Shown here: positions 1 through 8,163 of the stretch, in pieces
Position numbering within the stretch: position 1 is the first letter of the stretch
Layout of the letters: each line of letters begins with the position of its first letter
DNA from: Ignavibacteria bacterium CG1_02_37_35
Lineage (GTDB): Bacteria > Bacteroidota > Ignavibacteria > Ignavibacteriales > Ignavibacteriaceae
DNA length: 52,164 bases
Assembly: GCA_001871325.1 (NCBI GenBank)
Contig: MNVA01000010.1
Location: 1 to 52,164, forward strand
Direction of reading: 5' to 3'
Translations under genes and position numbers: made by a program
Notes under the pieces: generated by a model
Told to the model about the DNA's origin: nothing
What the model saw: only the letters and a program-made list of their open reading frames with translations
The model's database searches: none

Positions 1-208
1 GGGATTTTCTTTGCTCTTTTATTCGTTTCTCTATAATTATGTTATCCCTTCGGGATTTATTTTTCTCAATCCCGAAAGGATGAAATTATTATAACAACAC
101 CTGAAAAGAGCAGAACTAAATGCCGAAGGCATGACATTAATAAAATGCTTAATCAATCGAACAATTAAACAATTAACTGTGAATCAAAACAGAAATTGAT
201 ATTCTTAG
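1..208. repeat. Copy 1 of a ~207-bp dispersed repeat rich in mini-hairpins
   Basis: This stretch aligns without a net gap (offset 51725) to 51726-51933 at the other end of the window, at about 88% identity by hand count. It carries short stem-loops: ATCCC-TTC-GGGAT (44-56), ATCC-CGAAA-GGAT (69-81) and ATGCC-GAA-GGCAT (120-132). The block around the last hairpin (about 114-140) is the best conserved part. No protein of credible length is encoded. It may start before the window. Confidence 0.8.
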
Positions 209-530
209 GTTGACGCCTATGAGATTTATCGGGATATATTTTCGTTCAGCTATATCCTTCAGGATTTAGCTGACGACGAGAGGGAAAAATTATTCTTTCC
301 CTTTTTAGTTTTTTTTCAAAAGAAAAAACGTGGCACCTTAACACTAAAATTCGTGTAATTTTTGGCAGAATAGTAATGAGGCAAATTAAGTGATAGCATG
401 ATTGAATGAGGATGAATGGATGCATGATTCTCATTCATCTAAAATTATTAGGTATTTGTTTTTTATGTGATTCCCGGTTTACCCCGCTTATTGCGGGGTT
501 TATCCGGGTTAGGTTTCTTCAACTTAATCT
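209..530. other. Gene-free interval with hairpins downstream of nagB
   Basis: I see no credible gene here. A strong stem-loop lies at 247-272 (CAGCTA and ATCCT pair with AGGAT and TAGCTG across a TC loop, with one T-T mismatch). A GC-rich double hairpin lies at 473-508 (CCCGG/CCGGG outside, CCCCGC/GCGGGG inside). The second lies 22 bases past the nagB stop codon but has no T-run on the transcript side, so it is not a standard intrinsic terminator. Confidence 0.6.
420..516. repeat. Post-gene element, copy 1 (downstream of nagB)
   Basis: It aligns with 50754-50831, which lies right after the hemolysin-III stop codon. Shared landmarks in order are ATGCA, CATTCATC, AAATTATT, a T-rich run, GATTCC, GGTTTACC and TTAGGTTT. 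This copy carries about 22 extra bases that make the inner arms of a GC-rich hairpin (473-508); the other copy lacks them. Both copies follow the 3' end of a minus-strand gene. Confidence 0.6.
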
Positions 531-1352
531 TTACTTTCGAATATGTAGTTGCGAATCGGGATTCAAATTCGACGCTTCAATATCTTTAAAATAATTTACC
601 GTACCCACTTTCAATTCCACAGTTGAAGCATCATCACACACGATGATACTTTTTGGATGAAGCTGCATAGCGCTGACAGTCCACATATGGTTTACTCCTT
701 CTTCCACAACTTTTGCAAGGGCGCGTGCTTTTGCATGTCCGCTGATAATGAGTAAGATTTCATCAGCATCAAGAACAGTTTTTACTCCCACGGTTAAAGC
801 AGTCTTTGGAACTTTATTTACATCATTATCAAAGAATCTTGAATTAGCAATAATTGTATCCAGCGTAAGCGTTTTTACTCTTGTTAACGAACCGAGAGAA
901 GAACCCGGTTCATTAAAAGCAATGTGTCCATCGGGACCAATTCCGCCGATAAATAAATTAATGCCGCCGCTTTTTGAAATTCTCTTTTCGTAAGCAAGAC
1001 ATTCTTTTTCCAGGTCTTTCGCATTTCCGTTTAAAATGTTGATATACTTTTTATCAATATCAATGTGATTGAAAAAATTATGATACATAAAGTAGTGATA
1101 ACTTTGCGGGTGATTTTCTGCCAAGCCGACGTATTCATCCATATTAAAAGTTGTAACATATTGAAAAGAAACAATTCCTTTCTTGTTCAACTTAATAAGC
1201 TCTTTGTAAAGACCAAGCGGGGAAGAGCCGGTTGGAAGTCCGAGCACAAAACGTTTTTTTGCGGTTGGTTGAAATTCAAGAATCTTAGCTGCCACATAAT
1301 GTGCAGCCCACTTAGATGCGGAATCGTACGATGGTTGAATGATAAGTCTCAT
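531..1352 (-). CDS. nagB: Glucosamine-6-phosphate deaminase
   Basis: The 273-residue product matches NagB, which converts glucosamine-6-phosphate to fructose-6-phosphate and ammonia in the cytoplasm, the last step of amino-sugar catabolism. Visible motifs are the phosphate-binding LGLPTGSSP near residue 38, the NMDEYVGL loop near 70, and the active-site stretch [16 protein letters not shown] near 135. Length is normal (about 260-270). The ATG at 1352 is backed by a strong ribosome site, AAAGGAG, 7 bases upstream. Its partner nagA lies 5.4 kb away on the opposite strand, so the two are not one operon. I see no lesion. Confidence 0.95.
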   Translation of the reverse strand: MRLIIQPSYDSASKWAAHYVAAKILEFQPTAKKRFVLGLPTGSSPLGLYKELIKLNKKGIVSFQYVTTFNMDEYVGLAENHPQSYHYFMYHNFFNHIDIDKKYINILNGNAKDLEKECLAYEKRISKSGGINLFIGGIGPDGHIAFNEPGSSLGSLTRVKTLTLDTIIANSRFFDNDVNKVPKTALTVGVKTVLDADEILLIISGHAKARALAKVVEEGVNHMWTVSAMQLHPKSIIVCDDASTVELKVGTVNYFKDIEASNLNPDSQLHIRK

Positions 1353-1512
1353 AGTGAATCTCCTTTATTATTAAAGTACTTGCTGATCATTTTTCAAAAA
1401 GTCACATATCACTGAACATTATTCTTAAAATCATTTACCTTAATGATCGAAAGAGCACCATTCTTCCAGTCTGCTAAATTATTTTATAGTTGCTCGAAAT
1501 ATGTAAACACTG

Positions 1513-1848
1513 CTAATTGCAATAAAGTGTTTTTCCGTTCTTTTTAGCTTCACGGATCATCATAGTAGCGGAGTCATTCCATTCAATATCCGAATAAAGA
1601 AGAACATCAAATGGTTTTTTTAACGTTTTTACAAGTGTTGAGTTCAAGTTTAAAACTTTATCAATCCGTTTGAAGCAGGTGTCATTTCTAAAATTCTTAG
1701 ATACAATGATTAGATCAATATCACTATCCTCCTTTTGTTCATTTTTAGCATAAGAGCCGAAGAGAACAATTCTATTTAATTCAACTTTGCTGCGATCTAA
1801 AACACCGCTGACCGTATCTTTTATTAAACTGATTTTCCTTTTATCCAC
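1513..1848 (-). CDS. MNT-type nucleotidyltransferase domain protein (partner of a broken HEPN gene)
   Basis: This 111-residue protein is a minimal nucleotidyltransferase. It has the signature GSYAKNEQKEDSDIDLIIV near residues 31-50 (GSxA...DSDxDL, two metal-binding aspartates) and a further aspartate in FDVLLY near 85. Such proteins pair with HEPN RNases as toxin-antitoxin modules, where the transferase adds AMP to the HEPN protein and silences it. The start is a GTG at 1848 inside the last codons of the upstream HEPN reading frame, the usual translational coupling. The HEPN partner is disrupted here, so this gene may be an orphan antitoxin. I see no stop or frameshift in it. Confidence 0.8.
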   Translation of the reverse strand: MDKRKISLIKDTVSGVLDRSKVELNRIVLFGSYAKNEQKEDSDIDLIIVSKNFRNDTCFKRIDKVLNLNSTLVKTLKKPFDVLLYSDIEWNDSATMMIREAKKNGKTLYCN

Positions 1849-2157
1849 TTAAGAACCTTTTTCCCTTTAGTAATAAATTGTTTCGTGTTTGTCTTTTTGA
1901 ATTCTTTCAATATACCAAAAAGCATATCAGGGTATCTTGTGGGAACACTTTTTTCATTCAAAATCTTAAAAAAATCTTCGAACTCATCGGGAATTATTAA
2001 ATCTTCCTTTGCATTCATCAACTCTAACAAGTATAAAAGATTACGGGTCTTTGGGGCATCGTTGCAATGCACTTTAGCGTAAAAGCCTTTGAGCAGTATC
2101 CATATCGTATTCTGCTTGCAAGAACCATTCTTCAGGAGGTTTAAACTTTTGCATCAT
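1824..2157 (-). pseudogene. HEPN-domain gene remnant with central deletion and frameshift
   Basis: Reading down from the ATG pair at 2157 gives a HEPN N-terminus (MMQKFKPPEEWFLQAEYDMD, then TAQRLLR) that meets a stop codon near 2074. A second frame, open from about 2072, carries the HEPN C-terminal half (KTRNLLYLLELM near 2050, then RYPDMLFG). HEPN proteins normally have about 25-30 residues between these parts, including the helix with FxxxxxxEKAxKA; that part is absent. Both halves are recognisable but in different frames, so an internal deletion best explains it. The C-terminal frame could still be translated from a GTG at 2072 as an 82-residue fragment. Confidence 0.75.
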
Positions 2158-2228
2158 TTCTTTTAGATATTTTTACAAATATAAAGTATTTAATCGAAAG
2201 TTACCTAGAGAATATTAGGCGTCTGACT

Positions 2229-3857
2229 TTATACTTCCTTCTCTTCAAAAATCATTTCGCAGCCTTGCGGAATTTCCGGTTTTACTAATAACGTATCTTC
2301 TTTGAGCATGGAAACCATTCCAACTTCCATCCCTTTTCTTTTCACAACAAATTTCTTTAAAGTATAGGAAACCGGTGCTGTTCCTGCTGTTTTTGCTTTG
2401 CTAAAAAATGCTGCAATTTGAGCGACCTTTTTAAGTACCGGTTTAGGAACGGCTTCCTTCGTATTTTCTACACGCAGAACAACATGCGAACCGGAAACGC
2501 TTCTTGCATGAAACCAGAAATCATTTTGCTTTGCAAATTTAGTAGTAAGCAGATCGTTATTCTTACTGTCTTTGCCAACATAGACTTTGTATTTCCCGTC
2601 AACAAGAAATTGTTTAAAATTTATTTTTGGGGTGTCATTTTTCCGGATATCATTTTTCAAAGGTAATACTTTCGTAACTTGTTTTAACCCTGCAAGAGAA
2701 GAGATACCTACCATCTGTTTTTCCTGCGAAGTTACTATTTCTAATCTTTTTGATAATTGTAAAATCTCACTTTTAGCGCGAATAAAAAAAACTTTTTCCG
2801 ATTTCGCTTTACTAAAATAATAATTTACATTCTCATTCGGAGAGAGATTTTCTTTTAAAATGATTTTTTCACTCAGTCCGTCGTGATAAACATTATCAAC
2901 TTCAATTGCCGACATTCCCTTAGAAATATTGGGAAGATTGATGAGCAGTAAATTTGCATATTCAGTATAAATGCTTTCGTTCGAACCTTCTTCTACCTTA
3001 CTCTTTATGGCTTTAAGTTTTGCAATAGTATAGGTGGACTCCTTTTCCAGAAATTTTACCACTTGTTTATAAAGAGATTGGAATAAATGGTATTGCATTT
3101 GAACAAGGAGAAACTCGTGAATTGCTTCTTTACAATAGTCAAATGATTTTTCTTTTTCCATGGCTTGCGCGGTTAAAAAAGATTCCGGTAAAAGAGAATA
3201 CTCCTTAGTCTTCCGGTTAAGGAATAACCCCAGTTTGTTACTCATAACATCAAAAAGGATATCAACAATAATCCCATTCATTGTTTTCTGTCCATTTTCA
3301 CTTCTTAAAAGAAGTTCGGCAATTATTTTCTTCCCAAAGAAAGGATACCTGCTCTTAAATTCTTTAATGCCGGGGGATGGTTCCAATTCATTTGAAAAAG
3401 CAAAAGAATCGGCAAAATCAGTTTCATTAAGCTCATTGACAATTTTGCTGCACGTTTCGGTTGTATAATCTTTAAATACTTCTCTCCTCCCGGTATTTGA
3501 AATGAGGAGAGCGTTTGAGTCTTTTCCACGAAGAAGAAGAAAAAGTGAAAAATTATTGAAAGTGAATTTTATTACCCGTTCAAACTTAGCTACTTGAATA
3601 TTTTGTAATTCAGAGTCGTAAAATTCTTCAAAAAAAGAGCCGGTATTTTTCTTTGCTCGGTGAAATGAATCTCTTACCTGTAGGTAGGGAAGTTGCGTGC
3701 CCGTACTGAATTCTACGAAAACCTCATTTTTATTCTTAGTAAAAGAGAGAAGCAGTTTACCCTTTTCTTGAGAAAAGACAGAATGTAAACGGCAACCGGT
3801 TAATTTTGTCTGTAATTCTTTTACAAAACGGACGAGAAAAAAATAATTATTTATCAT
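2229..3857 (-). CDS. rqcH: NFACT-family ribosome quality control protein (RqcH/Rqc2/FbpA-like)
   Basis: The 542-residue product has the NFACT layout: an N-terminal NFACT-N domain (1 to about 180), a middle helical and coiled-coil part (about 230-400), and the NFACT-R domain near 430-530. The last holds YKVYVGKDSKNNDLLTTKFA and DFWFHARSVSGSHVVLRV, matching the family signature DxWFHxxxxxGSHVVL. In bacteria such proteins bind the split 50S subunit with stalled peptidyl-tRNA and add C-terminal alanine tails that mark the nascent chain for decay. Length is slightly under the usual ~570. Older annotations call this family fibronectin-binding; the ribosome role is the better supported one. It is monocistronic and divergent from the transporter gene. 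Confidence 0.85.
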   Translation of the reverse strand: MINNYFFLVRFVKELQTKLTGCRLHSVFSQEKGKLLLSFTKNKNEVFVEFSTGTQLPYLQVRDSFHRAKKNTGSFFEEFYDSELQNIQVAKFERVIKFTFNNFSLFLLLRGKDSNALLISNTGRREVFKDYTTETCSKIVNELNETDFADSFAFSNELEPSPGIKEFKSRYPFFGKKIIAELLLRSENGQKTMNGIIVDILFDVMSNKLGLFLNRKTKEYSLLPESFLTAQAMEKEKSFDYCKEAIHEFLLVQMQYHLFQSLYKQVVKFLEKESTYTIAKLKAIKSKVEEGSNESIYTEYANLLLINLPNISKGMSAIEVDNVYHDGLSEKIILKENLSPNENVNYYFSKAKSEKVFFIRAKSEILQLSKRLEIVTSQEKQMVGISSLAGLKQVTKVLPLKNDIRKNDTPKINFKQFLVDGKYKVYVGKDSKNNDLLTTKFAKQNDFWFHARSVSGSHVVLRVENTKEAVPKPVLKKVAQIAAFFSKAKTAGTAPVSYTLKKFVVKRKGMEVGMVSMLKEDTLLVKPEIPQGCEMIFEEKEV

Positions 3858-3867
3858 TCAAACCACA

Positions 3868-3901
3868 CAAAGTTTCATAGTTCTTTCAGACTTGCTGCAA
3901 A
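3868..3901 (-). promoter_or_regulatory. Possible Bacteroidota-type promoter for rqcH
   Basis: On the minus strand a TTTG (3898-3901) is followed after 22 bases by AAACTTTG (3868-3875), one mismatch from the -7 consensus TAnnTTTG. The rqcH ATG follows only 10 bases later without a Shine-Dalgarno sequence, which would mean a very short leader. The spacer is a little longer than the usual 19-21, so this is tentative. Confidence 0.3.
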
Positions 3902-3972
3902 TTCTTTATCTTACACAAAAATAATTAAAAACTTTTACTTAAAACAAAAAATAAGAAAAAGGAGCATTTTTC

Positions 3973-5292
3973 GTGAATATTTCCGCCAGTTTACAAAAAG
4001 TCAAATCCGGGTTCAAACCCTCCTTTTGGGTAGCTAATGTAATGGAATTGTTTGAGCGCCTGGCTTACTATGGTCAAGCTACCATTCTCAGCCTTTTCTT
4101 ACGCGATCACCTAAATTTTAGTGAAGTGGAAGCGGGACAACTTTCGTCAATATTCGGCGGATTAATTTATCTCCTTCCTGTCTTTGCCGGCGCGTTAGCA
4201 GATAAATTCGGATTTAGGAAAGCTTTTTCTTTCGCGTTTTTTGTTTTAGCTATCGGCTATTTTCTTATCGGTTCAACAGGGATGGAAATGTTTTCTTCCT
4301 TCTATCCAAAAGAAAATCTTTATTGGCTGTTAACTGTAATTTTAATTTTTACCGCTACCGGTGGTTCATTTATTAAACCGAGTGTTCTTGGTACAGTAGC
4401 GTTAACTTCCACACCGGAATCGAAATCGCTCGGGTACGCTATCTATTATTGGCTTGTAAATATTGGCGCCGCTATCGGTCCATTGTTAGCTTTTTTTGTA
4501 AGGGATTTAATCGGGATTCAATATGTTTACATTGTTTCGGCAGTAAGCTGCACGCTGATGTTTGTTGCTACATTAATTTTTTATAAAGAGCCTGAAGAAA
4601 ATTTAATAAGAAAGAGTGACGGGTTGCTCATCGTTTTTAGAAATTTATTTGTCGTCTTGAAGAATTTAAAGTTTATGCTGTTCCTTCTCATTTTTTCTCT
4701 CTACTGGTTGGTGTTTTGGCAGGAATTTATTGTCCTCCCATTTTATGTAGCAGATTATATTTCAAAAGAAGCTCCGATCGAAATCATCATTTCAATTGGT
4801 GCATGGACGATTATTCTCTTTCAGATTCCGGTGAACCGTTTGACGAAGAATATTCCAACAAGACAAGCCATCGTTTTCGGATTTGTTTTAGCAGCAGTGA
4901 GCTGGCTTTTTATGTATCTTGCACTTCCTTTAGCAATTGGACAAAAAGTTTCCTTCGGCTTTTTGGGTAGTTTCGATATGGCAATTCCGGTTTTAGCGAT
5001 TGGGATTTTCATCTTTTCAATCGGTGAACAAACACAAGCTCCAAGATTTTATGAATATATAGCCGATTTAGCTCCGCAAGGGCAGGCTGCTTTATTTCAG
5101 GGATATGCGTTTTTACCCATTGCTATTGCGTGGGGATTCGGCGGAACGATCGGCGGATTGCTCTATCATAATTTTGCTACGAAGGGTAATAATCCGGGAC
5201 TGATCTTCCTTTCTATTTTCGGGATTGGCGTTGTTGCCACATTATTAATGCTGATTTACAACTTTATTTACAGAAAACCGACAAAAGCTTAA
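3973..5292 (+). CDS. POT-family-like MFS transporter
   Basis: The 439-residue protein is an integral inner-membrane carrier with about 12 hydrophobic segments. Near the N-terminus, VMELFERLAYYGQATILSLF resembles the proton-dependent oligopeptide transporter (POT/PTR2) signature ExxERFxYYG, and GALADKFGFRKAF is the major-facilitator loop 2-3 motif. POT proteins import di- and tripeptides with protons; the actual substrate here cannot be read from sequence. The GTG at 3973 is chosen because AAGGAG ends 8 bases upstream. It stands alone, divergent from rqcH and followed after 40 bases by the PASTA gene, which has its own promoter. Confidence 0.8.
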   Translation: MNISASLQKVKSGFKPSFWVANVMELFERLAYYGQATILSLFLRDHLNFSEVEAGQLSSIFGGLIYLLPVFAGALADKFGFRKAFSFAFFVLAIGYFLIGSTGMEMFSSFYPKENLYWLLTVILIFTATGGSFIKPSVLGTVALTSTPESKSLGYAIYYWLVNIGAAIGPLLAFFVRDLIGIQYVYIVSAVSCTLMFVATLIFYKEPEENLIRKSDGLLIVFRNLFVVLKNLKFMLFLLIFSLYWLVFWQEFIVLPFYVADYISKEAPIEIIISIGAWTIILFQIPVNRLTKNIPTRQAIVFGFVLAAVSWLFMYLALPLAIGQKVSFGFLGSFDMAIPVLAIGIFIFSIGEQTQAPRFYEYIADLAPQGQAALFQGYAFLPIAIAWGFGGTIGGLLYHNFATKGNNPGLIFLSIFGIGVVATLLMLIYNFIYRKPTKA

Positions 5293-5298
5293 TCTTCT

Positions 5299-5330
5299 TT
5301 TGTTAGACTTTTTATGAATTGATATATTTG
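5299..5330 (+). promoter_or_regulatory. Consensus Bacteroidota-type promoter giving a probably leaderless PASTA mRNA
   Basis: TTTG (5299-5302), a 20-base spacer, then TATATTTG (5323-5330) match the -33/-7 consensus TTTG-N19-21-TAnnTTTG fully. The -7 octamer ends 5 bases before the ATG at 5336, so the predicted transcript begins at or within a few bases of the start codon. No Shine-Dalgarno sequence is present, which agrees with leaderless initiation. Confidence 0.65.
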
Positions 5331-5335
5331 CAGTG

Positions 5336-6103
5336 ATGAATAAATTTTTAAAAAATCCAAAAGTAAAAAAACCACTCTACTTTTTCGCAGGGGTATTTAT
5401 TGTTATGCTTCTCTTTAATTATTTGTTCATGCCTTGGTTTGTTTATTCCGCAGAAGTTCAAGTCCCAGGAGTTGTGAATATGCAGCAGTCGGAGGCGATG
5501 AAGATTTTGGAGGAAGCGGGTTTAAACCCTGTAATTGGAGATACTACTTTTGTTGAAACAGGCTTTGCCAGGGATGCAATAATTCTACAAAAACCCTCAG
5601 CGGGAGAAACGGTTAAAAAGGGAAGAAGAATATTTTTAGTTTTAAGCGGTGGAGAACCTACGGTTGTTGTCCCCACTATCTTAGGTAAATCTGTTACGAA
5701 CGCACGCTTTGCTCTTGAGAGAGTGGGATTGAAGATCGGTGAAATTATGGAAGTCTCCTCCGATAATCCGAAAGATATTATTATTGCCCAGCAGTTTATT
5801 GCCGGCGTTAAAATTAAAAAAGGAACTTTTCTTAATGTAAGTGTCAGCGCCGGGCGAACGGAAGGTGATATTTTAATTCCCAATCTTTTAGGAAAATCTC
5901 TGAACGAAGCAGAAAAAATATTGAATGAAGCCTTCCTAAAGATTGGTAAAATTAATTATCAACCATCTTTTGATTTACTTCCTAACACGGTCAAGGATCA
6001 GTATCCAAGTCCCGGAGGCAAGTTAAATCAAGGGGATGCAGTAGATCTCTTCGTTACAAAAAATGTTGAGACAAAAGAAGAACTAAATCCAAGAGAACAA
6101 TGA
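5336..6103 (+). CDS. Membrane-anchored PASTA-domain protein
   Basis: The product (255 residues from the ATG at 5336; a GTG at 5333 adds one) has a basic N-terminus and one transmembrane segment near residues 15-35, followed by three PASTA repeats outside the membrane (about 40-107, 108-177 and 178-243). Each repeat begins with a VPGVV/VPTIL/IPNLLG-like strand and ends with a ...V..G..V.L.VS segment. PASTA domains bind muropeptides or peptidoglycan in PASTA kinases and class B penicillin-binding proteins. No kinase or transpeptidase domain is present, so this is a stand-alone sensor or scaffold. It overlaps rpe by 4 bases (ATGA), so the two are translationally coupled. Confidence 0.85.
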   Translation: MNKFLKNPKVKKPLYFFAGVFIVMLLFNYLFMPWFVYSAEVQVPGVVNMQQSEAMKILEEAGLNPVIGDTTFVETGFARDAIILQKPSAGETVKKGRRIFLVLSGGEPTVVVPTILGKSVTNARFALERVGLKIGEIMEVSSDNPKDIIIAQQFIAGVKIKKGTFLNVSVSAGRTEGDILIPNLLGKSLNEAEKILNEAFLKIGKINYQPSFDLLPNTVKDQYPSPGGKLNQGDAVDLFVTKNVETKEELNPREQ

Positions 6104-6753
6104 ACTTATTAGCACCGTCAATATTATCTGCAGATTTTTCAAATCTTTCCCGCCAAATTCGTATGACGGAAATTGGTGGGGCAGACATCATTCATTGTGA
6201 TGTTATGGACGGACATTTTGTCCCAAACTTAACCATCGGTCCTTTAATTGTTGAAGCGGTAAAACGAACTACATCATTGCCCTTAGATGTTCATTTAATG
6301 ATCACTTCACCGGATGCGTTAATACCGGAATTTGCAAAAGCAGGCGCCGCTTATCTTACAGTACATCAGGAAGCCGTTCCCCATTTACATCGGACAATTC
6401 AGTTCATCAAGTCATTCAATTGTAAATCAGGCGTAGCAATAAATCCGGCGACTCCGGTTTCTACTTTATTAAATATTTTAGAAGAGGCTGACTTAGTTTT
6501 AGTGATGTCTGTCAATCCAGGTTTCGGCGGGCAGAAATTTATCCCTTCATCATTACGCAAAATTGAAGAATTGAAAAATATTCGAGAGAAATACAAATAT
6601 TCTTATCAAATTGAAATTGATGGTGGAGTAAATAAAAACACTGTTCAAAAAATTAAAGAAGCAGGCTGCGAAATCTTTGTCGCCGGGTCTTCCATATTCC
6701 ACGCTAAAAATATTACAGCGGCAACAACTGAATTGAAAAATTCAATTTTATAA
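6100..6753 (+). CDS. rpe: Ribulose-phosphate 3-epimerase
   Basis: The 217-residue TIM-barrel enzyme interconverts ribulose-5-phosphate and xylulose-5-phosphate in the pentose phosphate pathway. Family motifs are clear: LAPSILSADF at the N-terminus, HCDVMDGHFVPNLTIGP near residue 31 (metal-binding His and Asp), LPLDVHLMI near 64, VLVMSVNPGFGGQKFIP near 132 and EIDGGVN near 175, which holds the second catalytic aspartate. Length is typical. The start overlaps the stop of the PASTA gene, and nagA follows after 18 bases, so the three form one operon. Confidence 0.96.
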   Translation: MNLLAPSILSADFSNLSRQIRMTEIGGADIIHCDVMDGHFVPNLTIGPLIVEAVKRTTSLPLDVHLMITSPDALIPEFAKAGAAYLTVHQEAVPHLHRTIQFIKSFNCKSGVAINPATPVSTLLNILEEADLVLVMSVNPGFGGQKFIPSSLRKIEELKNIREKYKYSYQIEIDGGVNKNTVQKIKEAGCEIFVAGSSIFHAKNITAATTELKNSIL

Positions 6754-6771
6754 AATTTTCTAGAGGAAATA

Positions 6772-7938
6772 ATGAGTCAAGCATTAGTTGGCGGGAAAAT
6801 TGTTACTCCCTTCCGCATCGTTAAAAATGGAGTTATTCTTTTTAAAGAGGGAGTTATTCAGGAATTAGGAAAAGCTTCGGATGTAAAAATCCCCGATAAC
6901 TGCGAAATTATTGATATTAGCGGTCATACTATAGCACCCGGATTTGTGGATCTTCTCGTTCACGGAGGTGGTGGGAATGGTTTTGCCGATGCAAATGATC
7001 AAAGCATAAAAAAGGTTAGTGATTATTTCTTAAGGAATGGTTCTACCACCATACTAGCTTCCTTATTTGCAAAACCGTACAAGCAATTGCTTGATGATCT
7101 GAATAGAGTTGCAACTTATATTCAAACTAATCCCGACTCTAATATTTACGGAATTCACATGGAAGGACCATATCTAAATAAAGGTTTAAAAGGCGCCATG
7201 AACGAAAGTTATTTGTGGGAACCAACGGTAGCTTCGTTTGATGCAATGTGGGAAGCTTCTAAGGGTTTGATGAAAATAATGACCATTGCACCGGAATTGC
7301 CGGGTTCAATTGGTGTAATGCGCGCAGCGGCAAAAAGAGGGGTTGTCCTTTCAATCGGACATTCTATGGCAACATACGATGAGATCGAATTAGCTATAGA
7401 CAATGGCGCAGCTCATGTAACTCATATTTTCAATGCGATGAAACCTTTTCACCATAGGGACGGCGGCGTCATCCTCGGCGCTTTATTACGCAATGAATTA
7501 AAAATAGAATTAATTGCGGATAAACTTCATGTGCATCCCGCGGTTATGGAATTACTTTTAAAATTAAAAGGTGCAAGTGGAATTATTCTGATAACTGATT
7601 CGATCCGCGCCGGAGGTATGCACGAAGGCGAATATGAATTTGCAGATCAAAAAATATTTATGAAAGATCAAAAAGCTTTTCTTCCAGACGGCACGCTTGC
7701 AGGCAGCACACTTACCTTAAACAAAGCAATAAAAAACTTAGTTGAAACAGCAAACGCAAAATTAACTGATGCAGTTCGTATGGCTTCAGTTAACGGCGCT
7801 AAAGTCCTTAATATTGAAAACAGAAAGGGGATATTAGCTGTTGGAAAAGATGCAGATATGGTTGTTATGAACGATCTATACGAAGTTGTGATGACCGTGC
7901 TCGGTGGAAAAATTGTCTATCAGAAAAAAATTGAGTAA
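6772..7938 (+). CDS. nagA: N-acetylglucosamine-6-phosphate deacetylase
   Basis: This 388-residue amidohydrolase-superfamily enzyme removes the acetyl group of N-acetylglucosamine-6-phosphate, feeding NagB and peptidoglycan-sugar recycling. It shows the PGFVDLLVHGGGGNGF strand near residue 58, the metal-ligand region GIHMEGPYLNKGLKGAM near 127, metal histidines in SIGHSMA and AAHVTHIFNAM (about 195-220), and the catalytic aspartate in ILITDSIRAGG near 277. AGAGGAAATA precedes the ATG as ribosome site. The closeness to a PASTA protein fits a cell-wall turnover theme, though rpe lies between. Confidence 0.95.
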   Translation: MSQALVGGKIVTPFRIVKNGVILFKEGVIQELGKASDVKIPDNCEIIDISGHTIAPGFVDLLVHGGGGNGFADANDQSIKKVSDYFLRNGSTTILASLFAKPYKQLLDDLNRVATYIQTNPDSNIYGIHMEGPYLNKGLKGAMNESYLWEPTVASFDAMWEASKGLMKIMTIAPELPGSIGVMRAAAKRGVVLSIGHSMATYDEIELAIDNGAAHVTHIFNAMKPFHHRDGGVILGALLRNELKIELIADKLHVHPAVMELLLKLKGASGIILITDSIRAGGMHEGEYEFADQKIFMKDQKAFLPDGTLAGSTLTLNKAIKNLVETANAKLTDAVRMASVNGAKVLNIENRKGILAVGKDADMVVMNDLYEVVMTVLGGKIVYQKKIE

Positions 7939-7986
7939 TAAATTACTCTTACTTTCACCACGAACTTCAGAGGGTGGGTGAGAATT

Positions 7987-8065
7987 GTTGAGTGAAATTT
8001 ATTTCGCTTGGAAAAAACAAGTAATTATTAGCGCTTCGCGATGAACGAGATAAATCTCACTCAAC
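7987..8065. repeat. Long imperfect inverted repeat between nagA and folP
   Basis: Two 20-base arms, 7987-8006 and 8046-8065, are complementary except for two positions (GTTGAGTGA then ATTTAT and TCG in both orientations). The 39-base loop holds two smaller hairpins (CTTGG/CAAG-like and GCGCTTCGCG). No T-run follows either arm, so it is not an ordinary terminator. It lies in a 225-base gap with no gene. Confidence 0.7.
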
Positions 8066-8163
8066 ATTTTCCATTTTCGTGCAGCCATTTCACACGGCGC
8101 GAATGTGTTTAGAAATAAATTGTATTATTGTAGTAACTAAGTTGTTCTTCTTAGAAGGTTCTC

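Noticed and set aside
43-52. DnaA boxes in the left gene-free block
   Set aside because: GTTATCCC-like words occur once per repeat copy only (near 41 and 51766), without clustering, so this is not an origin.
246-434. Small minus-strand reading frame in the left gene-free block
   Set aside because: It overlaps the repeat-derived hairpin at 247-272, has low-complexity composition, no ribosome site and no resemblance to any protein.
406-594. Small plus-strand reading frame next to nagB
   Set aside because: It overlaps the 3' end of nagB and the post-gene repeat element; a by-product of the hairpin sequence.
748-993. 81-residue frame antisense to nagB
   Set aside because: It lies wholly inside nagB on the opposite strand, and the nagB motifs are intact.
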